NCBI GenBank assembly: GCA_938045565.1
Contig: CALIAZ010000005.1
Span: 1-15,047, forward strand
Source: an uncultured Atopobium sp.
GTDB taxonomy: Bacteria > Actinomycetota > Coriobacteriia > Coriobacteriales > Atopobiaceae
Direction of reading: 5' to 3'
DNA: 15,047 nt
Shown in pieces: positions 6,538-13,809 of the stretch (within the stretch, counting starts at the first letter, position 1; every line of letters begins with the position of its first letter). The notes beneath the pieces were generated by a model. That model saw nothing but the letters and a program-made list of their open reading frames with translations. It was not told the DNA's origin and did not search any database. A program made the translations under genes and the position numbers.

Positions 6538-7629
6538 CTATTCTTTAACAAATCCAAACGGGAATTCAGGTTTCACATAATCCAACAAGAAGAGCTCGTC
6601 TTCTGGAATTCTTCCTACAACATTACGGGTTCCGTCGTCCTCAAAATCTCTCAGAGCAACTTCAACCTCTCCCAGATAATGCGATAAATTGTCATTCACC
6701 ACTAAAACATCTCCACGCTTAATATGATGATTTATGCGCTCGCGAGCAGGAATCGAAGTAGAGTACTCAAACATCCTAGGTACCGAGGAACGCAGATAAT
6801 ACTCTGACGCATCGCCGCGCGTTACATGGTTGAACTGATACAAAACGTTCTTCTCGACCTCAGTTGCACCAGAATCAAATTCAACCTTAAACGTTACCTT
6901 AGTGGTATCTACGGCGGCTAATGCAGCAAGCTCCTCTTCAGAAGCAAAGCAATTGCCAATCATGATGTCGTCAATAAGGCCAGTTGCTAGCAGATGTCTT
7001 GCCTGTAAATCAATAGGACGAGTGCGATCATCTTCGCAGGTAGAAAGACCATCATAAACAGGCCAAGGCCCAAATGTTTTGTCCTGCTGACTCGTCACAA
7101 ATGCCGCTTGAGTTAGACCCATGCCAAAATAATGCTCGGAGAATTCAATAAAGCGTTTCTCACTCAAGCCAGAAAATCTCTGTGGATAAAAATTGTGACA
7201 AACACACATATTGCGACGATATGCGCCACGCTCAATAAGTAGATCAAGCGACAGCATCTGACTGGCGTTGAACTCAACTGCAATGCCATAAGGATTTCTT
7301 GTCAGAACAATGTCCTGACGGTCTCCCAAATGCCCATCAAGGCGAATAATATCTACGCCCATCTTGGCAAAAACAGAAATATCAGTTGCCGTTGCCCCTA
7401 AGTGATGGAATACGCGCGGGTTGGTATCCACTGCAACCGTAAAACCATACCGATGAGCACGATCCATAAACTGTGAAAACTCAGCTACTGTCTCTTCTGG
7501 TGATTTATCCACAGAAAGTAAGCATGTGAAAATGCGCGAGAAACCATAGTTACTTGCTAATGCCATGTAGGCATCATCGGCTTCAGGTGTTGAGTGCTCT
7601 GGATAAAGAGAAATTCCAAGCCTATGCAT
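6538..7629 (-). CDS. mupG: MupG/DUF871 family 6-phospho-N-acetylmuramidase-like protein
   Basis: A 363-residue protein of typical DUF871 length. The N-terminal TIM-barrel part begins LGISLYPEHS (4-13) and continues with VDTNPRVF (67-74), IRLDGHLGD (95-103), VEFNASQM (118-125), CHNFYPQRFSGL (144-155) and GPWPVYDGL (187-195). A C-terminal beta-barrel (about 280-357) includes GDVLVVNDNLSHYLGEVEV. The characterised member, S. aureus MupG, cleaves MurNAc-6-phosphate-GlcNAc in the cytoplasm after PTS import. It is last in the PTS operon and is the only glycosidase candidate there, so it probably hydrolyses the phospho-disaccharide delivered by the transporter. The ATG at 7629 has GGAGGA 4 nt upstream; an in-frame TTG at 7641 overlaps that site and is rejected. 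The family call is strong; the exact substrate is inferred. Confidence 0.88.
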   Translation of the reverse strand: MHRLGISLYPEHSTPEADDAYMALASNYGFSRIFTCLLSVDKSPEETVAEFSQFMDRAHRYGFTVAVDTNPRVFHHLGATATDISVFAKMGVDIIRLDGHLGDRQDIVLTRNPYGIAVEFNASQMLSLDLLIERGAYRRNMCVCHNFYPQRFSGLSEKRFIEFSEHYFGMGLTQAAFVTSQQDKTFGPWPVYDGLSTCEDDRTRPIDLQARHLLATGLIDDIMIGNCFASEEELAALAAVDTTKVTFKVEFDSGATEVEKNVLYQFNHVTRGDASEYYLRSSVPRMFEYSTSIPARERINHHIKRGDVLVVNDNLSHYLGEVEVALRDFEDDGTRNVVGRIPEDELFLLDYVKPEFPFGFVKE

Positions 7630-7657
7630 AACTTCCTCCAATCAAGCATACAGACTG

Positions 7658-7693
7658 GTACCTGGTGCAGCGTCTCAGCGTTGCACCAGGTAC
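7658..7693 (-). promoter_or_regulatory. Intercistronic hairpin between EIIC and mupG
   Basis: GTACCTGGTGCA (7658-7669) is perfectly inverted as TGCACCAGGTAC (7682-7693). The stem extends three more pairs inward (one G-U) to a 6-nt loop, about 15 bp in all. No U-run follows on the minus strand, so it is unlikely to be a full terminator. It may set the mupG to transporter mRNA ratio through stability, processing or partial attenuation. Confidence 0.6.
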
Positions 7694-7711
7694 AGCTCAA
7701 ATACAAAAGTT

Positions 7712-9085
7712 TTACAGCACTACAGAATCAAGGTCGATAGAGTCAAAGTCTTCCAGCTCAGTAGAAGATTCCTCGGAAGCTGCGGCTTCTTCCTTCAGAT
7801 ATTCCTTATCCAACGTCTTGATGAAAGGCAGATAAATAAAGATTCCCAGAATAATCAAGAAGAGCTGCAGGACAGCGCCTTGCCAACCACTCAGCAGGAA
7901 TCCAGAAACTAGAGGAGGAGTAGTCCAAGGAAGCATGACGCCGTTGCACAGAGGTACTAAACCAAGATCCATGATGAAGTACGCAATGATGATGTTGACC
8001 ACTGGAGTGAGGATAAAGGGGATCAACATAACAGGGTTAAGAACAATAGGAAGACCAAAGATAATTGGCTCATTGATACCAAAGATACCAGGAGCAACAG
8101 AAATCTTTGCCAGATCTTTAATACGCTTGGAATTGCAGAACAGAAGCATTGCAATCAGCAGAGAGAGCGTAGAACCGCCGCCGCCAAAGGTTGCAAAGAA
8201 GGTCTCAAACTCACGGTTAACAATGTTAGGAAGTGCTGCGCCAGCAGCAAATGCAGCCTGATTTTCCAGCGAAAGTGCGGTAAGAATTGGTGTGTAAATT
8301 GAACCAGTAACGCTGGAACCATGGATACCAATAAACCAGAATCCACTTGCCAAAACATAACTAAATGCCAATGCCCAAACAGTTCCACCAAGTGAAGTTA
8401 GAGGAGCCTGAAGAATTGCATAAATGAAGTTAAAGGCATTGCCCCATGGGGAAATGATAAAGACAATACCAACCAGCCATACGGCGGTAAATGCAACGGT
8501 CATAGGAATAAGCGCACTAAATGCACGAGCAACAGTAGGAGGAACGCCCTCTGGCATCTTAATGGTCCAGTCTTTTTTAATGATGTAACCAAATACGCCT
8601 ACCGCAAAAAATCCTACAATCATGGCAATGAAGACGCCTTTTGCACCCGTCCATGCAAGAGGAATACTGTCTACCAGGAATGGTTCTACGCCTTCTTCAG
8701 GTGAAAACTCAGTTACCTGAGGCATAAGGATGAACCAACCTACCAAAGATACAATACCCGCTGACGCACGGTCTTTAATACCAATGTGCTCGGCAAAGTT
8801 ATAGCCAATGTTAAAAGCAAGGAAGATTGCCATGAGCGAAACAGTGCATGCGGAAGGAATAGCCAGCAGAGCAAATAGCGATTTATCTGGCTGAACCATC
8901 GTAGTCTTCAAAAAATCAATCCATGCAGGAATTGGGAAGTTGCGAAGCAAAGTAAACATAGAGCCAATGATTAGAATTGGCATGACCATTGCAAACGAAT
9001 CTCGCATGGTCAGAAGATATTTATTTTTACCAATCATTTCAGCCAGCGGCATAAGTCGCTTTTCAAAAACATCCATCGTTTTCAT
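7712..9085 (-). CDS. PTS EIIC, lactose/cellobiose family permease
   Basis: A 457-residue integral membrane protein with many hydrophobic segments spread along its length, the size of LacE/CelB-type EIIC domains. Family signatures are WFIGIHGSSVTG (250-261, with H255) and GIFGINEPIIFGLPIVLNP (333-351, with E339 in the sugar-binding NEP motif). It moves a disaccharide across the membrane while EIIB phosphorylates it. The C-terminus after about residue 430 is a short acidic Glu/Ser/Asp-rich tail ending in SVVL, unusual but probably unstructured. The ATG at 9085 has GGAGGG 4 nt upstream; a TTG at 9097 would overlap this site. No EIIB is fused; the partner is the next gene upstream. Substrate specificity within the family cannot be read from sequence. 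Confidence 0.92.
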   Translation of the reverse strand: MKTMDVFEKRLMPLAEMIGKNKYLLTMRDSFAMVMPILIIGSMFTLLRNFPIPAWIDFLKTTMVQPDKSLFALLAIPSACTVSLMAIFLAFNIGYNFAEHIGIKDRASAGIVSLVGWFILMPQVTEFSPEEGVEPFLVDSIPLAWTGAKGVFIAMIVGFFAVGVFGYIIKKDWTIKMPEGVPPTVARAFSALIPMTVAFTAVWLVGIVFIISPWGNAFNFIYAILQAPLTSLGGTVWALAFSYVLASGFWFIGIHGSSVTGSIYTPILTALSLENQAAFAAGAALPNIVNREFETFFATFGGGGSTLSLLIAMLLFCNSKRIKDLAKISVAPGIFGINEPIIFGLPIVLNPVMLIPFILTPVVNIIIAYFIMDLGLVPLCNGVMLPWTTPPLVSGFLLSGWQGAVLQLFLIILGIFIYLPFIKTLDKEYLKEEAAASEESSTELEDFDSIDLDSVVL

Positions 9086-9151
9086 AGAACCCTCCAAACT
9101 AATATCTCTCCATTTTTATAAAATCACAGGTAAAACGTATAGCGAGAAACC

Positions 9152-9475
9152 CTATGCAGTAGAGCCACGCTTAATCAAAGAAATGGCCATCTTAAGTACA
9201 CGCTCGCCGTTCAAGTTGCCATAATCTGCTGATTCAATAACGCCAACAGGAATTTTTGCTCCGTATTTTGCGTTTACATCGTCAAAGCTAAAACGGACCT
9301 GAGGCCCTAACAAAATGCAGTCAGGGGTGTTGTGTTCTACCTGGAAATCAATTGCGGTAGAAGAAAATGCTTCAACTTTCACTTGAATGCCATGAGCATC
9401 AGCAACCTCTTGCATCTTGTTTGCAAGCATACTTGTGGACATACCTGCGCTACAAAACAAATCGATCTTTTTCAT
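9152..9475 (-). CDS. PTS EIIB, lactose/cellobiose family
   Basis: A 107-residue cytoplasmic protein of normal length for this EIIB family. MKKIDLFCSAGMSTSMLANK places the phospho-accepting cysteine at C8 in the P-loop-like CSAGMSTS. The segment CILLGPQVRFSFDDV (54-68) is also typical. It takes phosphate from EIIA and passes it to the sugar bound by EIIC. A clear AAAGGAAG ribosome site lies 5 nt before the ATG. The gene follows the EIIA stop by 12 bp, and about 66 bp separate it from EIIC, so co-transcription is expected. Confidence 0.93.
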   Translation of the reverse strand: MKKIDLFCSAGMSTSMLANKMQEVADAHGIQVKVEAFSSTAIDFQVEHNTPDCILLGPQVRFSFDDVNAKYGAKIPVGVIESADYGNLNGERVLKMAISLIKRGSTA

Positions 9476-9487
9476 ACCTACTTCCTT

Positions 9488-9820
9488 TCACTCACCATTG
9501 CTCGTAGTTACTTGCTTACAAAGCTCAACAATTTGCACTGCCAAATCGTGTGTGGTAAGAGCACACATCAAATGATCTTGTCCGTGGACCATCAGCAAAG
9601 ACAGTGGTTTGTTATCCTGTCCAATAATTTCCTGCTGAATCCGTTCCATCTGAAACTCATGTGCTCGATTTAACGATTCTGAACTCTGTTTCAACAGCTC
9701 ATCTGCCTGGTCAAACTTTCCTAAACGAGCGCACTTGATTGCTTCTATTGCGTAGCTTTTTGCATCCCCACCATGCACAACCAAGTTGGTAACAATAGCC
9801 TCTACCTCTCTTTCATCCAT
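9488..9820 (-). CDS. PTS EIIA, lactose/cellobiose family
   Basis: A 110-residue all-helical protein. SLLMVHGQDHLMCALT (74-89) contains the phospho-accepting H79 and the metal-binding D82, matching H78 and D81 of Lactococcus LacA-type EIIA. It forms a trimer in known relatives and relays phosphate from HPr to EIIB. It starts two bases after the regulator stop codon, implying translational coupling. All expected catalytic residues are present. Confidence 0.93.
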   Translation of the reverse strand: MDEREVEAIVTNLVVHGGDAKSYAIEAIKCARLGKFDQADELLKQSSESLNRAHEFQMERIQQEIIGQDNKPLSLLMVHGQDHLMCALTTHDLAVQIVELCKQVTTSNGE

Positions 9821-9822
9821 TA

Positions 9823-11748
9823 CTATCCCCTCTTTCTCAAACCATCACCTGACGATGTAATCTGACCAACAAAATTCGAAAAACTTTGATGCTTTACAAG
9901 AGAACAAATTGTCTCTTTATCCATAAGAAGTGATGCCATGTTTTTGTTAAATAAACGGGTCTTCTCGTCTTCTGCACAAGAAACTGAGATTAAAAACACA
10001 GCAGCTACGTCATGACCATCCCAATCAATTGGGTTGTCCAATAAGCCAACTGCCACACAAGTACGATTGGATACAGGCCTTGAGGGATGAGGAAGTGCAA
10101 CCAAATTTCCAAAGGCAGTCATTGCTAAGGTTTCACGGTCAAAAACCAGAGCTCTAAACTCATCTTCAGAAACAGAAATGTTTGACTTCTCAATTTTGCA
10201 TAATTGACTAATCAAAAAGTTAAGTATTTCCGCCTTACTGCTATATGTAAGATGTGGGAAGAAAAGATGCTCTTTAAAATACTTTGCAAACTCCGCTCGT
10301 TCATCTCGACGAAGCAAGTCTTTAACAAGCAAATCTTTATTAATATCATCCAGCAAGAATCCTGAATAGCACACAGGAACTGGCAAAGGAGATTCAATCT
10401 CAACGGTAGAGAACACATAATCAATGTGCGAAAAATCAATTTTAGAAATCTGGCTCAGATTACACGTAGTAATTGACCCGATATAAGGTCCAAATTCCTC
10501 TTTGATACGAATTCCCAAAATCTTTGAAGTGCCTAGACCTGTTGCGCATACACAAAGTACATTCTTTTTTGGCAGCTCAGTACGCTTGCGCTCCAAAGCT
10601 AATGCAAATGCCAGGGCCAGATAAGCTACTTCATGCTCACTTAGAGTTGCTTCGTACTCTTTGGCCAAAATTGTTGACGACTCCATGGCCATCAAGTATG
10701 CCAAAGGCATTCGATACTGGATGTCAGTAAGCAGTGGATTTTCTATCTGCAGGTTATAGTGCAATCGAACGGAAAGTGGCACAATGTGTCTGGCTAAACT
10801 CATATGTAGTTCAAGATCATTCCTAAAATCAAATCTGAAGCTACTCCACACTAAATCAATCATCTGACGCGTAACTGCAAATACGTCATCGGTAATTACT
10901 AGATTTGGAGACTCAGAGATATCTTTAAACATCTTCTTAGATGCCAAATGAATTGCAATATAGGCAACTTCTGTCTGAGGAAACTCAACATCAAACTCAG
11001 ACGACAGGCAATTTACCAGCTTTTGTGCCACGCTATATTCATACGAGCACTGAATTCTCTTAAGCGAGTCTTCCTGTCCTGCAACATAGCGCTGTTGCTT
11101 AATGCGATTAATTGCAACCACAATATGAATGACAAGATTTCTAATTGCAAAATCATTCAAGCTGACATCATGATGATTAATGCATTCAACCACTAGCTTT
11201 GTTATATCAGCAATAAGTTCATTATTTTCCACCGTGGCGTGACAACTACCCAAATATGCTTCGTTTGTTACCAGACTTGCCAGGCAGAGCCGCTTATTAA
11301 ATTCAGTACCTTCAATCTGAATTCCATAATGCGATTTACGCATTATGCGCAGGTCAAATCTAGCGAGAAACTCTTCAGCTTGTTTTAGATCAATCGAAAT
11401 AGTCTTACGAGAGACATAAAGAATCTCTGATAACTCGTCTACCGTAACCCAATCGCTTCGATTAAGCAGATCGTCCAATATATATGCCACGCGCTCATTA
11501 GAAGTCTGAGGTAGCTGATCTTCTTTATTAAGCCAGCAATCCAAGAGCTCAGGATTAAGAACTTCGAGATGATAACCCTGACCTTTTATTGTTGTAATTT
11601 CAGCAATACCTTCTAGTAATTCTTTTGCTCGCTTAATATATGCACGCACAGTGCGCTCAGAGACGCATAAGGACTCAGACAGCGTTGATGTAGAAACATC
11701 TTCCTGTTTTGCCAAGCACGTTATGAGACGAACAAGTTTGTCATCCAT
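9823..11748 (-). CDS. PRD-containing transcriptional regulator (BglG/LicR/MtlR type activator)
   Basis: A 641-residue multidomain protein, as in LicR/ManR/MtlR activators. In order: an N-terminal winged helix (LSESLCVSERTVRAYIKRA, 23-41), a second helix-turn-helix (VDELSEILYVSRKTISIDL, 103-121), PRD1 (about 180-280, H208 and H267), PRD2 (about 290-390, H321), an EIIB-like domain (VLCVCATGLGTS, 397-408, C401) and an EIIA-like domain (NLVALPHPSRP, 548-558, H554). It binds DNA and switches with its phosphorylation by PTS proteins, so it should control this operon. The usual second PRD2 histidine is replaced: the expected YLALHF reads YLALAF, with A380. An AAGGAGGG ribosome site lies 6 nt before the ATG. 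It is first in the operon, two bases before EIIA. Confidence 0.92.
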   Translation of the reverse strand: MDDKLVRLITCLAKQEDVSTSTLSESLCVSERTVRAYIKRAKELLEGIAEITTIKGQGYHLEVLNPELLDCWLNKEDQLPQTSNERVAYILDDLLNRSDWVTVDELSEILYVSRKTISIDLKQAEEFLARFDLRIMRKSHYGIQIEGTEFNKRLCLASLVTNEAYLGSCHATVENNELIADITKLVVECINHHDVSLNDFAIRNLVIHIVVAINRIKQQRYVAGQEDSLKRIQCSYEYSVAQKLVNCLSSEFDVEFPQTEVAYIAIHLASKKMFKDISESPNLVITDDVFAVTRQMIDLVWSSFRFDFRNDLELHMSLARHIVPLSVRLHYNLQIENPLLTDIQYRMPLAYLMAMESSTILAKEYEATLSEHEVAYLALAFALALERKRTELPKKNVLCVCATGLGTSKILGIRIKEEFGPYIGSITTCNLSQISKIDFSHIDYVFSTVEIESPLPVPVCYSGFLLDDINKDLLVKDLLRRDERAEFAKYFKEHLFFPHLTYSSKAEILNFLISQLCKIEKSNISVSEDEFRALVFDRETLAMTAFGNLVALPHPSRPVSNRTCVAVGLLDNPIDWDGHDVAAVFLISVSCAEDEKTRLFNKNMASLLMDKETICSLVKHQSFSNFVGQITSSGDGLRKRG

Positions 11749-11769
11749 GACGCACCCTCCTTATAGAAA

Positions 11770-11797
11770 ATTATAAAAAGGGGCCCTGACGTTTCCA
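11770..11797 (-). promoter_or_regulatory. Possible promoter of the PTS operon
   Basis: Minus strand: TGGAAA (-35, 4 of 6 matches), 16-bp spacer holding GGGCCC, and a perfect TATAAT (-10), ending about 20 bp before the regulator start codon. The leader would be very short but still includes the AAGGAGGG site. Other AT-rich boxes further upstream could also serve. Confidence 0.4.
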
Positions 11798-11836
11798 TTT
11801 CCAATTCCGCCAACGGTAAAAGGAAATAAACTTCAC

Positions 11837-11866
11837 ATAACATTATTTAAATTTGTTATCTATAAT
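11837..11866 (+). promoter_or_regulatory. Possible promoter of the HEPN gene
   Basis: Plus strand: ATAACA (-35, 4 of 6), 18-bp spacer, perfect TATAAT at 11861-11866. It would give a leader of about 120 nt containing the inverted repeat at 11916-11948. In such AT-rich DNA, chance matches are common. Confidence 0.35.
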
Positions 11867-11915
11867 TCAGATATTTTTAAGTTTAATTAGAATAGAAATT
11901 ATTTACAAAGAAAAT

Positions 11916-11948
11916 AATAACTAATACAAGCAACACATATTAGTTATT
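11916..11948 (+). repeat. 11-bp perfect inverted repeat in the HEPN gene leader
   Basis: AATAACTAATA (11916-11926) is exactly inverted as TATTAGTTATT (11938-11948) around an 11-nt spacer. It lies about 47 bp before the HEPN start codon and downstream of the putative promoter. One helical turn between half-sites suits a dimeric repressor site; an RNA hairpin is the alternative. Confidence 0.55.
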
Positions 11949-11994
11949 GCGTTCCTTCATAATATGGTTTCGGTTTTATAAATGGAGTCTGACA

Positions 11995-13791
11995 ATGTTA
12001 CCTGATGAACAAATACATAATGACAACTTTATTTATATGAAAGAGCGAATACTTGAAATGCTCTTCGACTATACAATCGATATTTATCGTGTACCTGTAT
12101 TAAATACAAGATTGTTAACTGTAGAATATTTGGCTAATTTACGAGATGTTAAACAAGGAAACACTTATAAAAAGACGCTTGATCCGATTGTAGAAGAATT
12201 ACTACTATCCTTAAAAGACGATCCTGTCATTAAGTGTATTTTTACAACTGATGAAAAAGACTATATAGTAAAGAGAATATCCGATAAAAATACTGTTACC
12301 GACGGAATCATTTATTTGAATAATAGAATAGGGAACGGAGTATATTACACCCAGCTTTGTAAAATCCTCAAAAAAACGATTCTACAAACTAAAGAAAAAA
12401 AGAGATTAGAACGTCTTACTAGAATATTAGTTTCAGAGTTAAAATCAAGAAACTATAGCTACCAGTTTATCTATCATACTGCTAAGCAAAGCGTACCTTC
12501 AGCAGATGCTTCTAAAGATTTTCAAATGTTTATAAATAATTTTACTTTAAAGAAAAAGAAGTATATTGTTTCACTTGCCGCAGATATTTCAGATGACCTT
12601 GTAAAAGAAATTTGGGGAGATATTGAGCGATTACTCCCAGATGGTATAGTTATTTTTAAAGACGAACATTATATCAAAGAGGTTAGTTCCACTCTAAAAA
12701 AGAATCTAAATAAAGAAAATCCTCAATATACAAAAAATAAAAATATACAGTTCTCTTCTTTTTACGTGCCTGCTATGGATTGCTTTGGCGCTGCGAAATT
12801 TGCAAGCATTCTTTTTGACTTCTTTACGAGGGCACATTTTTTACTTCTAAATGAGCCTAAATCGTTTCTTATACCAAAGTGTGTTGTTTCAGAAATTATA
12901 GATTTGAACCAAAATATAAACGACCAATTAATTTGTATTGATTGTTGGACACAACAACACAGAGTTATTAAAAATAATGAAGATATTGATGAGTCGAATA
13001 TACCTTTAGTTAAACAGTCTCAACAAACACTTAAAACACTCTTTAGTAGAACAAGCAAACATGACGATTTTATGCGTCTCTCGACAGCAATAGATTTACA
13101 TAATTCATCTCTTCAAACTAACAACTATCATAATTCTTTTATATCTCTATGGACTTCTCTTGAAGTACTATGCAATGGAAGTCAAGACATAAATAACATT
13201 ATTAGAGCATGTCTTGAAATGAATTATATTCGTAGGATAGTGCTTAATTTAAAAAATAACTTACAAAACATAGACAACGATTCACTGCAAGCCTATTTTA
13301 AACAAAGTAAAAAAACGGATATCGAAACATATTTATGTTCTCTTTTATTCTGTCAATCATTCAAAGAAAAGAGAGCTAAATGGGGAGACACGTTATCTAG
13401 ACGTCCTCTAATCAGAAATAGAATTTTTTCTTTTGAATACCTCGACTGTTCTTTATATGAAGAGGTTAACCGTTATGGAACAAGGGTTTCTTTACATGTA
13501 AAGCGCATGTATAGGACTCGTAATGGGCTTGTTCATGCAGGTGAACCGCCAAAAGAACTTCAAACATTAGGAGAACACTTACACATGTACCTTGATGTTC
13601 TTTTCGAAGAAATTCTCAGACACTTTAGAACAGGCGCATACTCACATTTAAGAGATGTTCTGACCGCAATTATATATGAGCATGATATTTATATGAAAAC
13701 ACTAAAAAATTATACGAAAAAAATAAAGGATATGAAAGATGAAGATGAATTAGAATATACTCAATATCTACTCAGACAGCACTCTGAATAG
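11995..13791 (+). CDS. HEPN-domain protein, ApeA-like candidate anti-phage RNase
   Basis: A 598-residue protein from the ATG at 11995, with GGAG 7 nt upstream; an in-frame TTG at 11947 has no ribosome site. The C-terminal part carries a HEPN-type pattern: SFISLWTSLEVLCNG (381-395), then YRTRNGLVHAG (506-516) containing R509-x4-H514, the Rx4-6H catalytic motif of HEPN RNases. This layout resembles the Apea-like HEPN family, where the domain ends an otherwise poorly conserved 500-600-residue protein. Residues 1-370 are not recognised; they are Lys/Asn/Ile-rich, with no membrane segments. Known relatives cut RNA and stop phage growth by abortive infection. The gene is far more AT-rich than its neighbours and stands alone on the plus strand, which suggests horizontal acquisition. 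The family call is likely; the defence role is inferred. Confidence 0.72.
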   Translation: MLPDEQIHNDNFIYMKERILEMLFDYTIDIYRVPVLNTRLLTVEYLANLRDVKQGNTYKKTLDPIVEELLLSLKDDPVIKCIFTTDEKDYIVKRISDKNTVTDGIIYLNNRIGNGVYYTQLCKILKKTILQTKEKKRLERLTRILVSELKSRNYSYQFIYHTAKQSVPSADASKDFQMFINNFTLKKKKYIVSLAADISDDLVKEIWGDIERLLPDGIVIFKDEHYIKEVSSTLKKNLNKENPQYTKNKNIQFSSFYVPAMDCFGAAKFASILFDFFTRAHFLLLNEPKSFLIPKCVVSEIIDLNQNINDQLICIDCWTQQHRVIKNNEDIDESNIPLVKQSQQTLKTLFSRTSKHDDFMRLSTAIDLHNSSLQTNNYHNSFISLWTSLEVLCNGSQDINNIIRACLEMNYIRRIVLNLKNNLQNIDNDSLQAYFKQSKKTDIETYLCSLLFCQSFKEKRAKWGDTLSRRPLIRNRIFSFEYLDCSLYEEVNRYGTRVSLHVKRMYRTRNGLVHAGEPPKELQTLGEHLHMYLDVLFEEILRHFRTGAYSHLRDVLTAIIYEHDIYMKTLKNYTKKIKDMKDEDELEYTQYLLRQHSE

Positions 13792-13809
13792 ATATTTTAT
13801 TAAAAATAT
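13792..13809. terminator. Weak AT-only hairpin between convergent genes
   Basis: ATATTTT (13792-13798) and AAAATAT (13803-13809) form a 7-bp stem with an ATTA loop between the two convergent stop codons. It has no G-C pairs, so it is a weak candidate for a shared bidirectional terminator. Confidence 0.3.

Noticed and set aside
7630..7641. TTG start four codons upstream of mupG
   Set aside because: The TTG overlaps the GGAGGA ribosome site that serves the ATG at 7629, and the family begins close to LGISLYPEHS.
11786..11799. Catabolite-response (cre)-like site ATGGAAACGT near the PTS operon promoter (minus strand)
   Set aside because: Only the first half matches the consensus; the final CA positions fail. 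Carbon-catabolite control of this kind is also uncertain in this group.
11947..11994. N-terminal extension of the HEPN protein from a TTG
   Set aside because: No ribosome site precedes it and it starts inside the inverted repeat; the ATG at 11995 has GGAG at good spacing.
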